Source: Candidatus Magasanikiibacteriota bacterium
Lineage (GTDB): Bacteria > Patescibacteriota > Patescibacteriia > Magasanikbacterales > GWA2-37-8
Assembly: GCA_943357105.1 (NCBI GenBank)
Contig: CALRGC010000011.1
Span: forward strand, 1-32,421
Direction of reading: 5' to 3'
DNA length: 32,421 nucleotides
The translations under genes were made by a program, and so were the position numbers. Within the stretch, counting starts at the first letter, position 1; each line of letters begins with the position of its first letter. The notes under the pieces are model-generated. The model was not told where the DNA came from and made no database searches. It worked only from the letters and a program-made list of their open reading frames with translations. Below are positions 14,613 to 24,004 of the stretch, piece by piece.

Positions 14613-17282
14613 TTATTTCATCTCACCCCAACTTCTTCCAAAATTTAGATCAACCCTTACCGGCACCAATAATTTCACCACACCTTCCATTGCCTTTTTT
14701 ACTATCTGACCTACTTTTTCTTCCTGGCCATCTTTTACTTCAAACACCAACTCATCATGCACTTGCAATATCATCTTCGCGTCCAAATCTTTTAATTTTG
14801 GTTGCACTTCAATCATCGCCATTTTTATCAAATCCGCGGCCGTACCCTGAATTGGATGATTTATGGCCATGCGTTCGGCCGCGCTTCGCAATTGAAAATT
14901 CTGCGAATTTAATTCCGGAATATAGCGGCGGCGGCCAAATAGAGTTTCACAATATCCTTCTTTTTTGGTAAAAGCAATGGTTTCGTCCAGATATTTTTTT
15001 ACTCCGCTAAACTGTTCAAAATATTTTTTAATGAAATCCCGCGCCTGCCAATGCGGAATTTCCGCGCGCCAACTCAGACCATAGGTGCCCATACCGTAGA
15101 GCACCCCAAAATTCACTTCTTTGGCCGCGCGACGCATCTCTTTGGTCACTTCTTCCAGTGGCACACCATTGATCGCGGCGGCCGTGGCTTTATGAATATC
15201 TAAATCTTTTTCAAAAATTTCCATCATCTTTTTATCTTTGGCCATCGAGGCTACAATTCGCAATTCAATTTGAGAATAATCCGCGCTGAGCAAAATATTT
15301 CCGCTCTCCGCCACAAAGGCTTTGCGAATTTCGCGTCCCAACTCGGTGCGAATCGGAATATTTTGTAAATTCGGATCCACCGAAGACAGGCGGCCGGTAG
15401 CGGCCACCACTTGATTAAAAGTCGTGTGAATGCGCCCCGTTTTTTTGTTCACCAAGGTTGGTAAAACATCTATATAAGTGTTTTGTAATTTGGTAATTTC
15501 ACGATAGGTCTCAATCTCATTGATAATCGGATGTAGGTCGCGCATTTTTTCCAATTGTTGCGAATCGGTGGACAAACCGGTTTTGCCTTTTTTTATTCCT
15601 TCCACCGGAATCTCCAATTTCTCAAATAGCACTTCGCGTAATTGCAGTGGTGAAGAAATATTAAACTCCATTCCGGCCAGATCAAAAATTTTCTTGGAAA
15701 CTTTTTTAATTTCACTATTTACTTGCACGGACAATTTTTGCAATAAATCCAAATCCAAAGCCACGCCATTTAATTCCATTTCTGCCAACACCAGCATCAA
15801 AGGCATTTCCAACTTTTGTAAAAGCCCAAGATCATCAGTCTTTTCCAATTCTTCTTTTAATTTAAACACGGTTTTAGTTACCAAATACAGTTCATTGGTA
15901 ATGGCTTTGGCATCCACCCCAAATAGGCTTTCTTGCCCGCTGCCGCTGGGCAGTTCTTTGCCCAAAATTTTCAGTACCACACTGGCGGTATCGTGAGCAC
16001 GCGTACCGGGATTGAGCAGATAAGACGCGACCATCACATCAAACAGTGAATTTTTTATCTCCTGTTTTTGTAAAAATAAAATCTTGGCCAACTGTTTTAA
16101 ATTATGACCAACCAACTCCACTTTATCTTCATTAAAAATTTTAACAAAATCTTTTACCAAATTATTTTTTAGATAAAAACCGTCTTCATCCACCACTACC
16201 GCCATTCCGAGCAGATCAGCCGTCAACACATCAGCACTACTGTTCACGGCTTTGGCCCCGAAGCTACCGGTCTTTTTAATTTTGGCGATTAATTCGACAA
16301 TCTCATCTTTGTTATTTATTTCCTTGAAATTTAAATCAACTATTTTTTTACTTTTTACTTTTGTCGTATTTTTTTCTTCTACCATTCCCGAAAATCCCGG
16401 TAATCTTTTAAGCAAAGAAACAAACTCAAATTTTTGAAAACAAGAAACTACTTTTTCACGATCAAATTCTCCCAACTCACAATCTTTTAATTTTAAATTC
16501 ATCTCCGGCACCGCACAATCAATCGTCGCCAGACCATAACTCATCCATGCATTGTCTTTGCCTTCCACTAATTTTTTTAATACGCTAGGTGTGAACAAGT
16601 CGCTTTTGGTTTTTTTACTTTCTTTTTCCACTACTTTATATATTTCTTCCAGATTTCCATATTTTACGATCAAATCCGTAGCGGTTTTTTCACCAATCCC
16701 CGGCACACCCGGAATATTATCCGAGCTGTCGCCGCGCAGAGCTTTATAATCCACTACCAGCTCCGGCCCAAATCCAAATCTTTTTTTCACTTCCGCGCTA
16801 TCATAGATTACAATATCACTCATGCCTTTGCGCAAGGTGTAAACTTTGGTATTTTCATTCACCAATTGAAGCGTATCCATATCCCCCGTCACAATGAAAA
16901 TTTCATCCACCTTATCTTTCATATCTTTCACTACCGTACCAATTACGTCATCCGCCTCGTACCCTTTTTTCTCATAAATCGGCAAACCCAAACATTGCAC
17001 CATCTCATGCACCAGCGGAATTTGATCATATAATTCCTGATCGGCCCGTACTCTGGTCGCTTTATATTTATCGTACTGTTCTTGACGCGCATGGCTACCT
17101 CCGGCCACATCAAAACTCACGCACAAATGTGTCGGCTTCAAATCATGCCAAACTTTAAAAAGCATGGAAGTAAATCCATACACCGCATTCACCATTCGTC
17201 CATCCTTCAAATGCAGAGGCGGAATCCCATGATAAGCCCGATGAATAATAGCATTGCCATCAATAATAACAAATTTGGTCAT
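14613..17282 (-). CDS. polA: DNA polymerase I
   Basis: An 889-residue family A polymerase for gap filling, primer removal and repair. Residues 1-290 form the 5'-3' flap exonuclease (MTKFVIIDGNAIIHRAYHG, YEADDVIGTV, VTGDMDTLQLV, YKALRGDSSDNIPGVPGIG). About 310-490 has the 3'-5' exonuclease fold, but at the place of the FxxDTET metal motif it reads GSFGAKAVNSSADV (about 340), so the D-x-E residues are missing and proofreading should be lost, as in Taq polymerase. The polymerase domain has motif A LLSADYSQIELRI (about 670), motif B RRAAKEVNFGVLYGMGTYGL (about 720) and motif C LQVHDELVFEV (about 840). The ATG at 17282 fits the family N-terminus and a promoter 9 nt ahead of it. Confidence 0.97.
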   Translation of the reverse strand: MTKFVIIDGNAIIHRAYHGIPPLHLKDGRMVNAVYGFTSMLFKVWHDLKPTHLCVSFDVAGGSHARQEQYDKYKATRVRADQELYDQIPLVHEMVQCLGLPIYEKKGYEADDVIGTVVKDMKDKVDEIFIVTGDMDTLQLVNENTKVYTLRKGMSDIVIYDSAEVKKRFGFGPELVVDYKALRGDSSDNIPGVPGIGEKTATDLIVKYGNLEEIYKVVEKESKKTKSDLFTPSVLKKLVEGKDNAWMSYGLATIDCAVPEMNLKLKDCELGEFDREKVVSCFQKFEFVSLLKRLPGFSGMVEEKNTTKVKSKKIVDLNFKEINNKDEIVELIAKIKKTGSFGAKAVNSSADVLTADLLGMAVVVDEDGFYLKNNLVKDFVKIFNEDKVELVGHNLKQLAKILFLQKQEIKNSLFDVMVASYLLNPGTRAHDTASVVLKILGKELPSGSGQESLFGVDAKAITNELYLVTKTVFKLKEELEKTDDLGLLQKLEMPLMLVLAEMELNGVALDLDLLQKLSVQVNSEIKKVSKKIFDLAGMEFNISSPLQLREVLFEKLEIPVEGIKKGKTGLSTDSQQLEKMRDLHPIINEIETYREITKLQNTYIDVLPTLVNKKTGRIHTTFNQVVAATGRLSSVDPNLQNIPIRTELGREIRKAFVAESGNILLSADYSQIELRIVASMAKDKKMMEIFEKDLDIHKATAAAINGVPLEEVTKEMRRAAKEVNFGVLYGMGTYGLSWRAEIPHWQARDFIKKYFEQFSGVKKYLDETIAFTKKEGYCETLFGRRRYIPELNSQNFQLRSAAERMAINHPIQGTAADLIKMAMIEVQPKLKDLDAKMILQVHDELVFEVKDGQEEKVGQIVKKAMEGVVKLLVPVRVDLNFGRSWGEMK

Positions 17283-17291
17283 AGTGTTATT

Positions 17292-17320
17292 ATTTTACAC
17301 TCAAAACCATTTTTCAGCAA
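17292..17320 (-). promoter_or_regulatory. Promoter of polA with nearly leaderless start
   Basis: Minus strand TTGCTG (17315-17320), 17 bp, TAAAAT (17292-17297); 9 nt lie between the -10 and the ATG. It sits directly behind the T-tail of structured element A. Confidence 0.55.
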
Positions 17321-17322
17321 TA

Positions 17323-17431
17323 AAAATACCCTTGCAAATAGTTACTTTGAGCGGGGTTATGAGGCTAGGCCTCATCCCTTTCGCCCTCGCGGGCGAAAAA
17401 AGCGAAAAGTCACTATTTGCACGGGTATTTT
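17323..17431 (-). repeat. Structured repeat element, copy A (three-way-junction terminator-like RNA)
   Basis: A 26-nt outer arm at 17323-17348 pairs with 17406-17431 at 24 of 26 positions. It encloses a 7-bp hairpin ATGAGGC/GCCTCAT (17359-17365 / 17369-17375) and an 8-bp hairpin TTTCGCCC/GGGCGAAA (17379-17386 / 17391-17398). Read on the minus strand, the direction of tRNA-Cys transcription, the second hairpin has a GCGA tetraloop and the outer stem is followed by a TTTTTATT tail. It shares its core with copies B, C and D. Confidence 0.85.
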
Positions 17432-17447
17432 GTCCCATTCTGAATTG

Positions 17448-17519
17448 AGGTACCGGTGGGAATTGCACCCACGCATAGGGGTTTTGCAGACCCCGGCCTT
17501 ACTGCTTGGCAACGGTACC
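17448..17519 (-). tRNA. tRNA-Cys (anticodon GCA)
   Basis: Minus strand. The acceptor stem GGTACCG pairs fully with CGGTACC. The D stem is GCC/GGC. The anticodon arm is GGGGT-CTGCAAA-ACCCC with anticodon GCA. The T arm is GTGGG-TGCAATT-CCCAC. The discriminator base is U, as cysteinyl-tRNA synthetase requires. CCA is not encoded (the bases after the discriminator are CAA), so it must be added post-transcriptionally. The T-loop begins TGCAATT instead of TTC, a small deviation. The gene lies between the M23 peptidase gene and structured element A, which could terminate its transcript. Confidence 0.95.
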
Positions 17520-17569
17520 AAATTGTTTTTACAGCTTACCAAAATAATATGAAAAAATCAAGGTTCAAA

Positions 17570-18919
17570 CTATCTCACATACCCCAGCGGATTCACGCGC
17601 GCACCATTCACAATCACCTCAAAGTGTACATGGATACCGGTAATACCGCGCACATTTCCAGTGTTGCCCATTAGACCAATCGTTTGTCCGGTTTCCACCT
17701 GATCACCAGGCGACACGAGCAAGCGCGCATGATGACCATACAAAGTTTTAATGCCATTGCCGTGATCAATTATAATTACACAGCCATACCCATTGTTCCA
17801 ACCACACTGCGCTTTTTCTACCACACCGGCTTTAGCCGCGTAAGTCGGCGTCTCAAATGGACCGGCAATATCCAGAGCATGATGTTTCCAACCAAAATAT
17901 TGTGTAATCATATGCGACGCAGTCGGCCAAACAAAACCGGAAGCGCTTGGCGACTGCCCGGAAGAGGGCGGGGTAATAACTTCCCCATATACCTGTTCTT
18001 GAGTGAAATATTTTTTACCATTTTTAGCAACCGGTTTACTGACAGCTACTTTTGTCTCTTGTTTTATTCCGCCTGGAATCATAATTCTTTCTCCCACACG
18101 CAGATCATGCCCATCGCTCGCCAAATTATTGAAAGCCACAATATCACCCATATTGGCGCCATAAATTTTGGCAATCTTGCCCAGGTTATCCCCTTTCTTT
18201 ATGGTATACATCACGCCACTGGCCGGTGGAATATTCAAAACTTGTCCTAATTTTAATTTAGATCTAACTGTTAAATTATTTTCCCACAAAATAGTGGTGA
18301 CATTTACCCCAAATTTAGTCGCGATACTATTGAGCGAATCACCCGATACCACTGTATACTGCACGGAATCTTTGCGCCCCGAACCATTTTTACTTACTGC
18401 TCCGGCCATCAGCCACGGTTTGTTTATCGCCATGCCACCGGCGAAAGTTCCAACCAGATCTTGGTTATATACCACCTCATCGGTCGCCAAATTATCTTCA
18501 GCACTAATTACACCGGTTCGCCAAGCATAATTTGGTGTAAGACGATTTGGTTGATTGTCCGCCGTCACTTCTTCAAAACTATAATCACTGCTATCCCCGA
18601 CCAAACTAAAAGCAATGGTTTTTTGTCCCGGTAAAAAAATACTCTTTTGCGTAAAAAATTTTGTTTGCGGAATGGTAACAAAAAATAACAATAAAAAAAT
18701 TATCGGCTGAATAATATCGCGAGCGATTAATTCTCCTCCGCTAAACAATCCTATTTTCTTTAGCAAAATCCCAATTCGATACCCAAAAAAACCGAAAAAA
18801 CGATAAAATGGTCCAAAAAAAGAACCGAGCATCAAATACAGCTTGTTTCCTGTCCACCAGAAAAACCGCTTAATATAGACCAAAAACCGTAAAATTTTCA
18901 ATAAAAAATTGTATTTCAT
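17570..18919 (-). CDS. Cell-wall M23 endopeptidase with two LysM domains
   Basis: A 449-residue envelope protein. The N-terminal 85 residues are basic and aromatic with a hydrophobic segment at about 70-84 (QPIIFLLLFFVTIP) that anchors or exports it. Two LysM peptidoglycan-binding domains follow at 187-231 (YTVVSGDSLNSIATKFGVNV) and 238-282 (YTIKKGDNLGKIAKIYGANM). A linker of about 45 residues leads to an M23 peptidase domain at 328-449 with the zinc ligands in place: HxxxD (His346, Asp350), YGHH near 394-397 and HVH (430-432). The catalytic site therefore looks active, consistent with cutting peptide cross-links during growth or division. It is divergent from hppA and followed by tRNA-Cys on the same strand. 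Confidence 0.92.
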   Translation of the reverse strand: MKYNFLLKILRFLVYIKRFFWWTGNKLYLMLGSFFGPFYRFFGFFGYRIGILLKKIGLFSGGELIARDIIQPIIFLLLFFVTIPQTKFFTQKSIFLPGQKTIAFSLVGDSSDYSFEEVTADNQPNRLTPNYAWRTGVISAEDNLATDEVVYNQDLVGTFAGGMAINKPWLMAGAVSKNGSGRKDSVQYTVVSGDSLNSIATKFGVNVTTILWENNLTVRSKLKLGQVLNIPPASGVMYTIKKGDNLGKIAKIYGANMGDIVAFNNLASDGHDLRVGERIMIPGGIKQETKVAVSKPVAKNGKKYFTQEQVYGEVITPPSSGQSPSASGFVWPTASHMITQYFGWKHHALDIAGPFETPTYAAKAGVVEKAQCGWNNGYGCVIIIDHGNGIKTLYGHHARLLVSPGDQVETGQTIGLMGNTGNVRGITGIHVHFEVIVNGARVNPLGYVR

Positions 18920-18922
18920 AGC

Positions 18923-18951
18923 TTGACGGTTTGCCTATTTTAGCATAATAT
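18923..18951 (+). promoter_or_regulatory. Promoter of hppA
   Basis: TTGACG (18923-18928), 17 bp, TAATAT (18946-18951), 62 nt before the ATG. The leader can form a small hairpin AGGCAA/TTGCCT (about 18960-18981). Confidence 0.6.
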
Positions 18952-19013
18952 ATGCCTCAAGGCAACCTAAAACCTTGCCTCAAATTTAATTATTTATTTA
19001 ACTTCTAACACTT

Positions 19014-20999
19014 ATGATTATAGTGTTATGTGGAATTTTACCGGCGCTTTTGTCCGTAGTTTACGGCGGTGTCCTGATTCGTTGGGTACTCAAACAGCCA
19101 GCTGGCGATGATCGCATGCAATCTATCGCTCGCGCTATTGAAGATGGTGCTAAAGCTTTTTTGAGTCGTCAATATAAGACTATTGCTTATGTAGCGGTAG
19201 TTGTTTTTGTTTTACTTGGTATTGGTATTGATTGGGTGACCGCTTTTGGTTTCTTGGTTGGTGCCTTGCTGTCCGGATTGGCCGGCACTATTGGTATGTT
19301 GATTTCGGTCAAAGCCAATGTGCGTACTGCCGAAGCGGCCAAAAAAGGTTTCACTGCCGCGCTTGATGTGGCGGTAAAAGGTGGTTCAGTTACCGGTCTT
19401 TTAGTTTCCGGTTTAGGCTTGCTTGGTGTTTCTACTTTTTATTATTTCACTCGTGATATTTCCGCTTTGATCGGTTTAGGTTTTGGCGGCAGTTTGATCT
19501 CTGTTTTTGCTCGTATCGGTGGTGGTATCTTTACCAAAGCCGCCGATGTTGGTGCCGACTTGGTAGGTAAAGTAGAAAAAGGCATCCCAGAAGATGATCC
19601 ACGCAACCCAGCGGTAATTGCCGACAATGTTGGTGATAATGTTGGTGATTGTGCTGGTATGGCCGCCGATCTTTTTGAAACTTATGCTATCACCACTATT
19701 GCCGCGATGGTGCTCGGCTCATTGGTTTTCCCAGGTAACAATAATGTAATTGTTTATCCTTTGATGCTTGGTGGTATTTCTATCGTGGCTTCTATTCTTG
19801 GTACATTCTTTATCCGTTTGGGTGAAGACAAAAATGTAATGACCGCCCTATACAAAGGTTTGGTGGCCGCCGGTGTATTTGCCTTAATTGGTTTTTACCC
19901 AGCAACTAAATTCTTGATGAGCGGTTTGATAGGATATAGCGTAATGAATCTTTTCTTTACTGCCATTATTGGTTTGGTTCTCACTGCCGCGATGGTAGCT
20001 TTGACCGACTATTACACTTCTACCAAATTTTCTCCAGTGCAACACATTGCCAAAGCTAGTACTACTGGTCACGGTACCAATGTGATTGCTGGTCTCGCTG
20101 TCTCGATGAAATCCACTGCTCTGCCTGTGCTTTTAATCATGGCGGCGATGATGGGTTCATTTACTTTGGCTGGTTTGTATGGTGTGGCTATTGCCGCAGT
20201 GAGTATGTTGTCTTTGACTGGTATTATCGTCACTATCGATGCGTTTGGTCCTATTACCGACAATGCCGGTGGTATTGCGGAAATGTCTGAACTGTCCGAA
20301 GATGTACGCAATGTCACTGATCCTTTGGATGCTGTGGGAAATACTACCAAGGCGGTTACTAAAGGTTATGCTATTGCTTCCGCTGGTTTGGCTTCATTAG
20401 TTCTCTTTGCCGATTTCACTCACAAATTACCAAGCACCGTTACTTTCATGATCAACGATCCAAAAGTTTTGGTTGGTTTATTTGTTGGTGGTTTGTTGCC
20501 ATATTTATTTGGCGCGATGCTCATGGAATCTGTTGGTAAAGTAGCCGGACAAGTAGTAGAAGAAGTGCGTCGTCAATTCCGCGAGATCGCTGGCATTATG
20601 GAAGGCACAGGAAAACCAGACTATGCTAAAGCCGTAGATATTGTCACCAAAGGTGCTATCGGACAAATGCTCGTTCCATCTTTGATCCCAGTGATTACTC
20701 CAATTTTGGTTGGTTACTTCTTGGGCGTTGAAGCTCTTGGCGGTTTACTCGTTGGTACAATTATCACTGGTATTTTCGTAGCTATCTCTATGACTACTGG
20801 TGGTGCCGCTTGGGACAACGCTAAAAAATATATTGAACTTGGCAACTACGGTGGCAAAGGCTCCTTTGCTCATCAAGCCGCTGTGACTGGTGACACCGTT
20901 GGTGATCCATATAAAGACACGGCTGGTCCTTCGATTAATCCTATGATCAAGGTGGCCAACATTGTGGCATTACTCATTGTCGGATTGTTGTTAAAATAA
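19014..20999 (+). CDS. hppA: Membrane-bound proton-pumping pyrophosphatase (K+-independent type)
   Basis: A 661-residue integral membrane enzyme with about 15-16 membrane helices that couples PPi hydrolysis to ion export. The substrate-binding loops are intact: [20 protein letters not shown] with the following [19 protein letters not shown], and the C-terminal [19 protein letters not shown]. The K+-dependence motif reads GNTTKA (Lys rather than Ala at the decisive place), which in the family marks K+-independent proton pumps; with Ala the enzyme would need K+. It is monocistronic, with its own promoter and structured element B as probable terminator. The coding sequence is T- and G-rich compared with neighbours, as expected for hydrophobic codons. 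In a fermenting small-genome cell it could supply proton-motive force. Confidence 0.96.
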   Translation: MIIVLCGILPALLSVVYGGVLIRWVLKQPAGDDRMQSIARAIEDGAKAFLSRQYKTIAYVAVVVFVLLGIGIDWVTAFGFLVGALLSGLAGTIGMLISVKANVRTAEAAKKGFTAALDVAVKGGSVTGLLVSGLGLLGVSTFYYFTRDISALIGLGFGGSLISVFARIGGGIFTKAADVGADLVGKVEKGIPEDDPRNPAVIADNVGDNVGDCAGMAADLFETYAITTIAAMVLGSLVFPGNNNVIVYPLMLGGISIVASILGTFFIRLGEDKNVMTALYKGLVAAGVFALIGFYPATKFLMSGLIGYSVMNLFFTAIIGLVLTAAMVALTDYYTSTKFSPVQHIAKASTTGHGTNVIAGLAVSMKSTALPVLLIMAAMMGSFTLAGLYGVAIAAVSMLSLTGIIVTIDAFGPITDNAGGIAEMSELSEDVRNVTDPLDAVGNTTKAVTKGYAIASAGLASLVLFADFTHKLPSTVTFMINDPKVLVGLFVGGLLPYLFGAMLMESVGKVAGQVVEEVRRQFREIAGIMEGTGKPDYAKAVDIVTKGAIGQMLVPSLIPVITPILVGYFLGVEALGGLLVGTIITGIFVAISMTTGGAAWDNAKKYIELGNYGGKGSFAHQAAVTGDTVGDPYKDTAGPSINPMIKVANIVALLIVGLLLK

Positions 21000-21013
21000 T
21001 TCGTTCTAACACA

Positions 21014-21109
21014 CACCGGATACAGTAACCTTTTCGCTTTTTTGGCCCGCGAGGGCCAAAGGATGCGCCTTGGCGCATAACCCGCTCAAAGGTTACTGTA
21101 TCCGGTGTT
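21014..21109 (+). repeat. Structured repeat element, copy B (three-way-junction terminator-like RNA)
   Basis: A perfect 21-bp outer stem (21014-21034 with 21089-21109), an inner hairpin GGCCC-GCGA-GGGCC flanked by TTT/AAA, and a second hairpin ATGCGCC/GGCGCAT (21064-21070 / 21073-21079). It ends in TTTTTATT, 15 nt after the hppA stop. It is the same element as A, C and D but lies on the plus strand, the direction of hppA. Its arms and second hairpin differ in sequence while keeping the pairing. Confidence 0.88.
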
Positions 21110-21142
21110 TTTATTATCTTTAAAATTAAGACTCGGTGATAA

Positions 21143-21171
21143 TTGACTTTTCCTTCTATTTAAGATAAAAT
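21143..21171 (+). promoter_or_regulatory. Promoter of tig
   Basis: TTGACT (21143-21148), 17 bp, TAAAAT (21166-21171), 25 nt before the ATG. Confidence 0.65.
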
Positions 21172-21196
21172 CCCCACGTAATTTTAATCTCTATTT

Positions 21197-22477
21197 ATGC
21201 AACAGACTCTCAAACAACTAGAAAAATCCCAAGTAGAATTGATGATCACGGTCACTCCTGCCGACTATGAAAAAGATATGCTGGCCGCCGCCACTCGCCT
21301 ATCTGAGCGCGCCGCCATCCATGGTTTCCGTCCAGGCAAAGCTCCATATGAAATCGTAAAACAAAATCTTGGTGAAATTAAAATTCTAGAAGAAGCTCTA
21401 CAGTCCATCGTCGAAAAAAATTATCACGCCGCTGTGCTTGCTGAAAAAATTGACACTATCGGTATGCCGGAGATTACCATTGAAAAAATGGCTCCGGGCA
21501 ATGATTTTGTCTTCAAAGCGGTAGCCGCGCTTTTGCCAAAAGTAAAAGTCGCCGATCTTTCCAAAATTACAGTAAACAAAAAAGAGGTAAAAGCCGATGA
21601 CGCGCAAGTAAATGAAGTGTTGGAAAATCTCCGCAAGATGCAGGCTAAAGAAGTCGTAAAAGAAGGCGCCGCCGCGAAAGAAGATAAAGTGGTGGTGGCC
21701 ATGAACATGACCAACAATAAAGTACCGGTAGATGGTGGACAGGCGCCAAATCATCAAGTATATTTATCCGAACCACATTACATTCCTGGCTTTGCTGAGC
21801 AGTTGATTGGATTAAAAAAAGATGAAGTCAAAGAATTTTCTCTCAAATTTCCAGATGAACACTACCAAAAACATCTGGCTGGCAAAACCATGGATTTTCA
21901 TATTAAAGTAAACGAGGTTTACTCGATAGAATATCCGGAAATTAACGATGAATTGGCGCAAAAACTTGGCCAACCAAGTGTAATTGCTTTGAAAGAGTTG
22001 CTCCAAACCAACCTCACCAAAGAAGCGGAAAACAAAGAAGCTCAAAGACAAGAAATTGAAATCTTAGAAAAGACAGTGCTTGGATCTGAGTTCGATATCA
22101 TCCCAGATGTATTGATCAACGCCGAAAAACAAAAAATGTTCCACGAGCTAAAGGCTAGCTTGGAACAGCAAGGTATCACTATGGATAAGTACATGGCCGA
22201 TATCAAAAAGACCGAAGAAGAGATCGGCAACGATTTCTCCGAGCGTGCCCTGATGCGTGTCAAAGCCGCTTTGGTTTCTCGCCAGATTGCCAAAGACAAT
22301 GATATCAAAGTAGAAAAAGAAGAATTGGATAAAGAAATTGAAATCATCAAAGCTACTTACCAGAATGATCCTAAAGTTTTGGAAGCTCTAGAACGCCGTG
22401 ATGTGCTAGATACTTTGGCCGCTACGGTGCAAAACAGAAAAGTGGTGGCTTTCTTGACTGAGAAAGTGGTGAAATAA
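21197..22477 (+). CDS. tig: Trigger factor (ribosome-associated chaperone)
   Basis: A 426-residue chaperone that binds at the ribosomal exit tunnel. The N-terminal ribosome-binding domain carries the signature GFRPGKAPYEIVKQN (residues 40-54). A PPIase (FKBP-like) domain follows at about 160-245 (VVVAMNMTNNKVPVDGG, then PHYIPGFAEQLIGLKKDEVKEF). The C-terminal substrate-cradle helices run to the end (EEIGNDFSERALMRVKAALV, VEKEELDKEIEIIKATY). Length and domain order are normal. It has its own promoter and a bidirectional terminator. Confidence 0.95.
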   Translation: MQQTLKQLEKSQVELMITVTPADYEKDMLAAATRLSERAAIHGFRPGKAPYEIVKQNLGEIKILEEALQSIVEKNYHAAVLAEKIDTIGMPEITIEKMAPGNDFVFKAVAALLPKVKVADLSKITVNKKEVKADDAQVNEVLENLRKMQAKEVVKEGAAAKEDKVVVAMNMTNNKVPVDGGQAPNHQVYLSEPHYIPGFAEQLIGLKKDEVKEFSLKFPDEHYQKHLAGKTMDFHIKVNEVYSIEYPEINDELAQKLGQPSVIALKELLQTNLTKEAENKEAQRQEIEILEKTVLGSEFDIIPDVLINAEKQKMFHELKASLEQQGITMDKYMADIKKTEEEIGNDFSERALMRVKAALVSRQIAKDNDIKVEKEELDKEIEIIKATYQNDPKVLEALERRDVLDTLAATVQNRKVVAFLTEKVVK

Positions 22478-22487
22478 TTACAAATTA

Positions 22488-22519
22488 AAAAAAGACATCT
22501 ATTAATTGATGTCTTTTTT
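22488..22519. terminator. Bidirectional terminator between tig and the phosphatase-fold gene
   Basis: Twelve-bp stem AAAAAAGACATC (22488-22499) / GATGTCTTTTTT (22508-22519), with A/T runs at both ends. Confidence 0.88.
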
Positions 22520-22526
22520 AAAAAAA

Positions 22527-23090
22527 TTAATATTTTTTCCAACTCGAGATTATTTCTTTTTGATCCCAGTCGACTTCGGCAATAAATCCAACTCCATACT
22601 GGCACATATCTATAGTTGGTTGAATCTTTTTAATGTAGCACAGTAAAAGAGCAAAAATCGCACCATGTCCTACAAGAACAATGCTTTGTCCTTTATTTTC
22701 TTTCACCACATTTTGTACACATTCAGAAATTCTTAATGTGGCCACACTTGCCTTTTCCCACCCACGACAACTTTCATTTGGCTTTTTAAAAAAATCTTCT
22801 ACCACACTCATAAATTCATCATAAGGCAAAAAACCTGTAGAGGAGCGATCAATTTCAATCAGACAATTCTTTTCAAACAAAGGAATATTAAATTTATTTG
22901 CCGCCATTTCGGCTACAAACTTTGCCTTTGGTTCAGTGCTTGAATATATTACATCAACACCTTCCCACAAAGATTTGTTCATTAAATTTTCTACTCTCAT
23001 TAAACCTTTATCGGAAAGAACCCATTCATCAATCGGCTGATTTTTATTAATAACCACATCTGGATGAGTAATAAGAAATACTTTAGTCAT
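22527..23090 (-). CDS. Histidine-phosphatase-fold protein with altered RHG motif
   Basis: A 187-residue protein of the histidine phosphatase (phosphoglycerate mutase-like) superfamily. The N-terminal strand MTKVFLITHPDV carries THP where the family has RHG/RHA; the phosphorylated His is kept but the phosphate-binding Arg is Thr. Other marks are WVLSDKGLMRVENLM (the usual LTxxGxxQA helix), DVIYSSTEPKAKFVAEM (S-S-x-x-x-R-A-x-x-T-A-like) and the second catalytic His in SIVLVGHGAIFALLL. The loss of Arg suggests changed or reduced activity. A longer frame begins 27 nt upstream at 23117; the ATG at 23090 fits the fold. The substrate is unknown, and no operon partner is visible. Confidence 0.75.
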   Translation of the reverse strand: MTKVFLITHPDVVINKNQPIDEWVLSDKGLMRVENLMNKSLWEGVDVIYSSTEPKAKFVAEMAANKFNIPLFEKNCLIEIDRSSTGFLPYDEFMSVVEDFFKKPNESCRGWEKASVATLRISECVQNVVKENKGQSIVLVGHGAIFALLLCYIKKIQPTIDMCQYGVGFIAEVDWDQKEIISSWKKY

Positions 23091-23168
23091 AATAAATAAT
23101 TTTTGCCTATTTACCAATAGTTTGTTAAACTAATTAAATCATCTTAACATTGTTTAATACTCTTGTCT

Positions 23169-24002
23169 ATGTACTTTGGCGCCCACGTTTCCATTGCCGG
23201 CGGCCTAATCAATGCCCCAAAAAACGCGGCCAATATTGGCTGCGAAGTTTTTCAAATGTTCACACGCTCACCCCGCGGTGGTTTTGTCGCTCCCCTGACC
23301 AAAAAAATTGCCGACGATTTCAAGGCGGCCTGTAAAGAATACAACCAAAAAGAATGGGTAGTGCACACCCCTTATTTCATCAATTTCGCCAGTGCCAATC
23401 CAAAAATTTTTAATGGATCAATCGCGGTGGTACGCGAAGAATTGGAAAGATCATCACAACTCGGCGCCGCCTATACCATGACCCATCTGGGTAGCTACAA
23501 AGACCTGGGCGAAACCAAAGGATTAAAACAATTAATTGGCGGTTTAGAACAGACTCTCAAAGGATATAAGGGCTCAACCCAATTTCTAATAGAAATTTCC
23601 GCCGGTTCCGGCAATGCTATCGGACACAAATTTGAACAACTCGCTGAAATGGTTCATCATCCAAAATTAAAAAAATATAATATCGGCATTTGCTATGACA
23701 CTCAACACGGCTTTTCAAGCGGCTACGATATTCGCAACCCAAAAGCCGTAGAACAAACTCTTAAAAAATTTGACGCTACCATTGGACTCGAAAAACTAAA
23801 AATGTTTCATTGCAATGATAGCAAAATTGAGCTTGGCGGCCTGCGCGATCGCCATGATCACATCGGCGATGGGTTGATTGGTAAAGCTGGATTTGAAGCT
23901 TTAATAAAAAACAAAAAACTAAAAAATGTGAATTATTATTTGGAAACTGAGGATGACAAGGTGCAAGAAGATTTAAAAATTTTAAAAGAATTGCGAGGAT
24001 AA
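23169..24002 (+). CDS. nfo: Endonuclease IV (AP endonuclease)
   Basis: A 277-residue zinc-dependent apurinic/apyrimidinic endonuclease with the TIM-barrel pattern of Nfo. Seen: MYFGAHVSIAGGLINAP at the start, FQMFTRSPRGG, VHTPYFINFAS, GAAYTMTHLGSYKDLG, LIEISAGSGNAIG, CYDTQHGFSSGYDIR, KMFHCNDSKIELGGLRDRHD and HIGDGLIGKAGF; the trinuclear zinc ligands (His, Glu, Asp) lie in these motifs. The frame can begin two codons earlier with TTG at 23163, but ATG at 23169 matches the family start. The DUF167 gene starts 2 nt after its stop, so the two are probably co-transcribed. Confidence 0.95.
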   Translation: MYFGAHVSIAGGLINAPKNAANIGCEVFQMFTRSPRGGFVAPLTKKIADDFKAACKEYNQKEWVVHTPYFINFASANPKIFNGSIAVVREELERSSQLGAAYTMTHLGSYKDLGETKGLKQLIGGLEQTLKGYKGSTQFLIEISAGSGNAIGHKFEQLAEMVHHPKLKKYNIGICYDTQHGFSSGYDIRNPKAVEQTLKKFDATIGLEKLKMFHCNDSKIELGGLRDRHDHIGDGLIGKAGFEALIKNKKLKNVNYYLETEDDKVQEDLKILKELRG

Positions 24003-24004
24003 TT

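Noticed and set aside
17323-17431. Element family as an insertion sequence or MITE
   Set aside because: No transposase, no target-site duplications, and the outer arms are unrelated between copies although self-complementary. Insertion of a fixed core into the loop of existing terminators remains possible, but it does not explain covariation inside hairpins P2 and P3.
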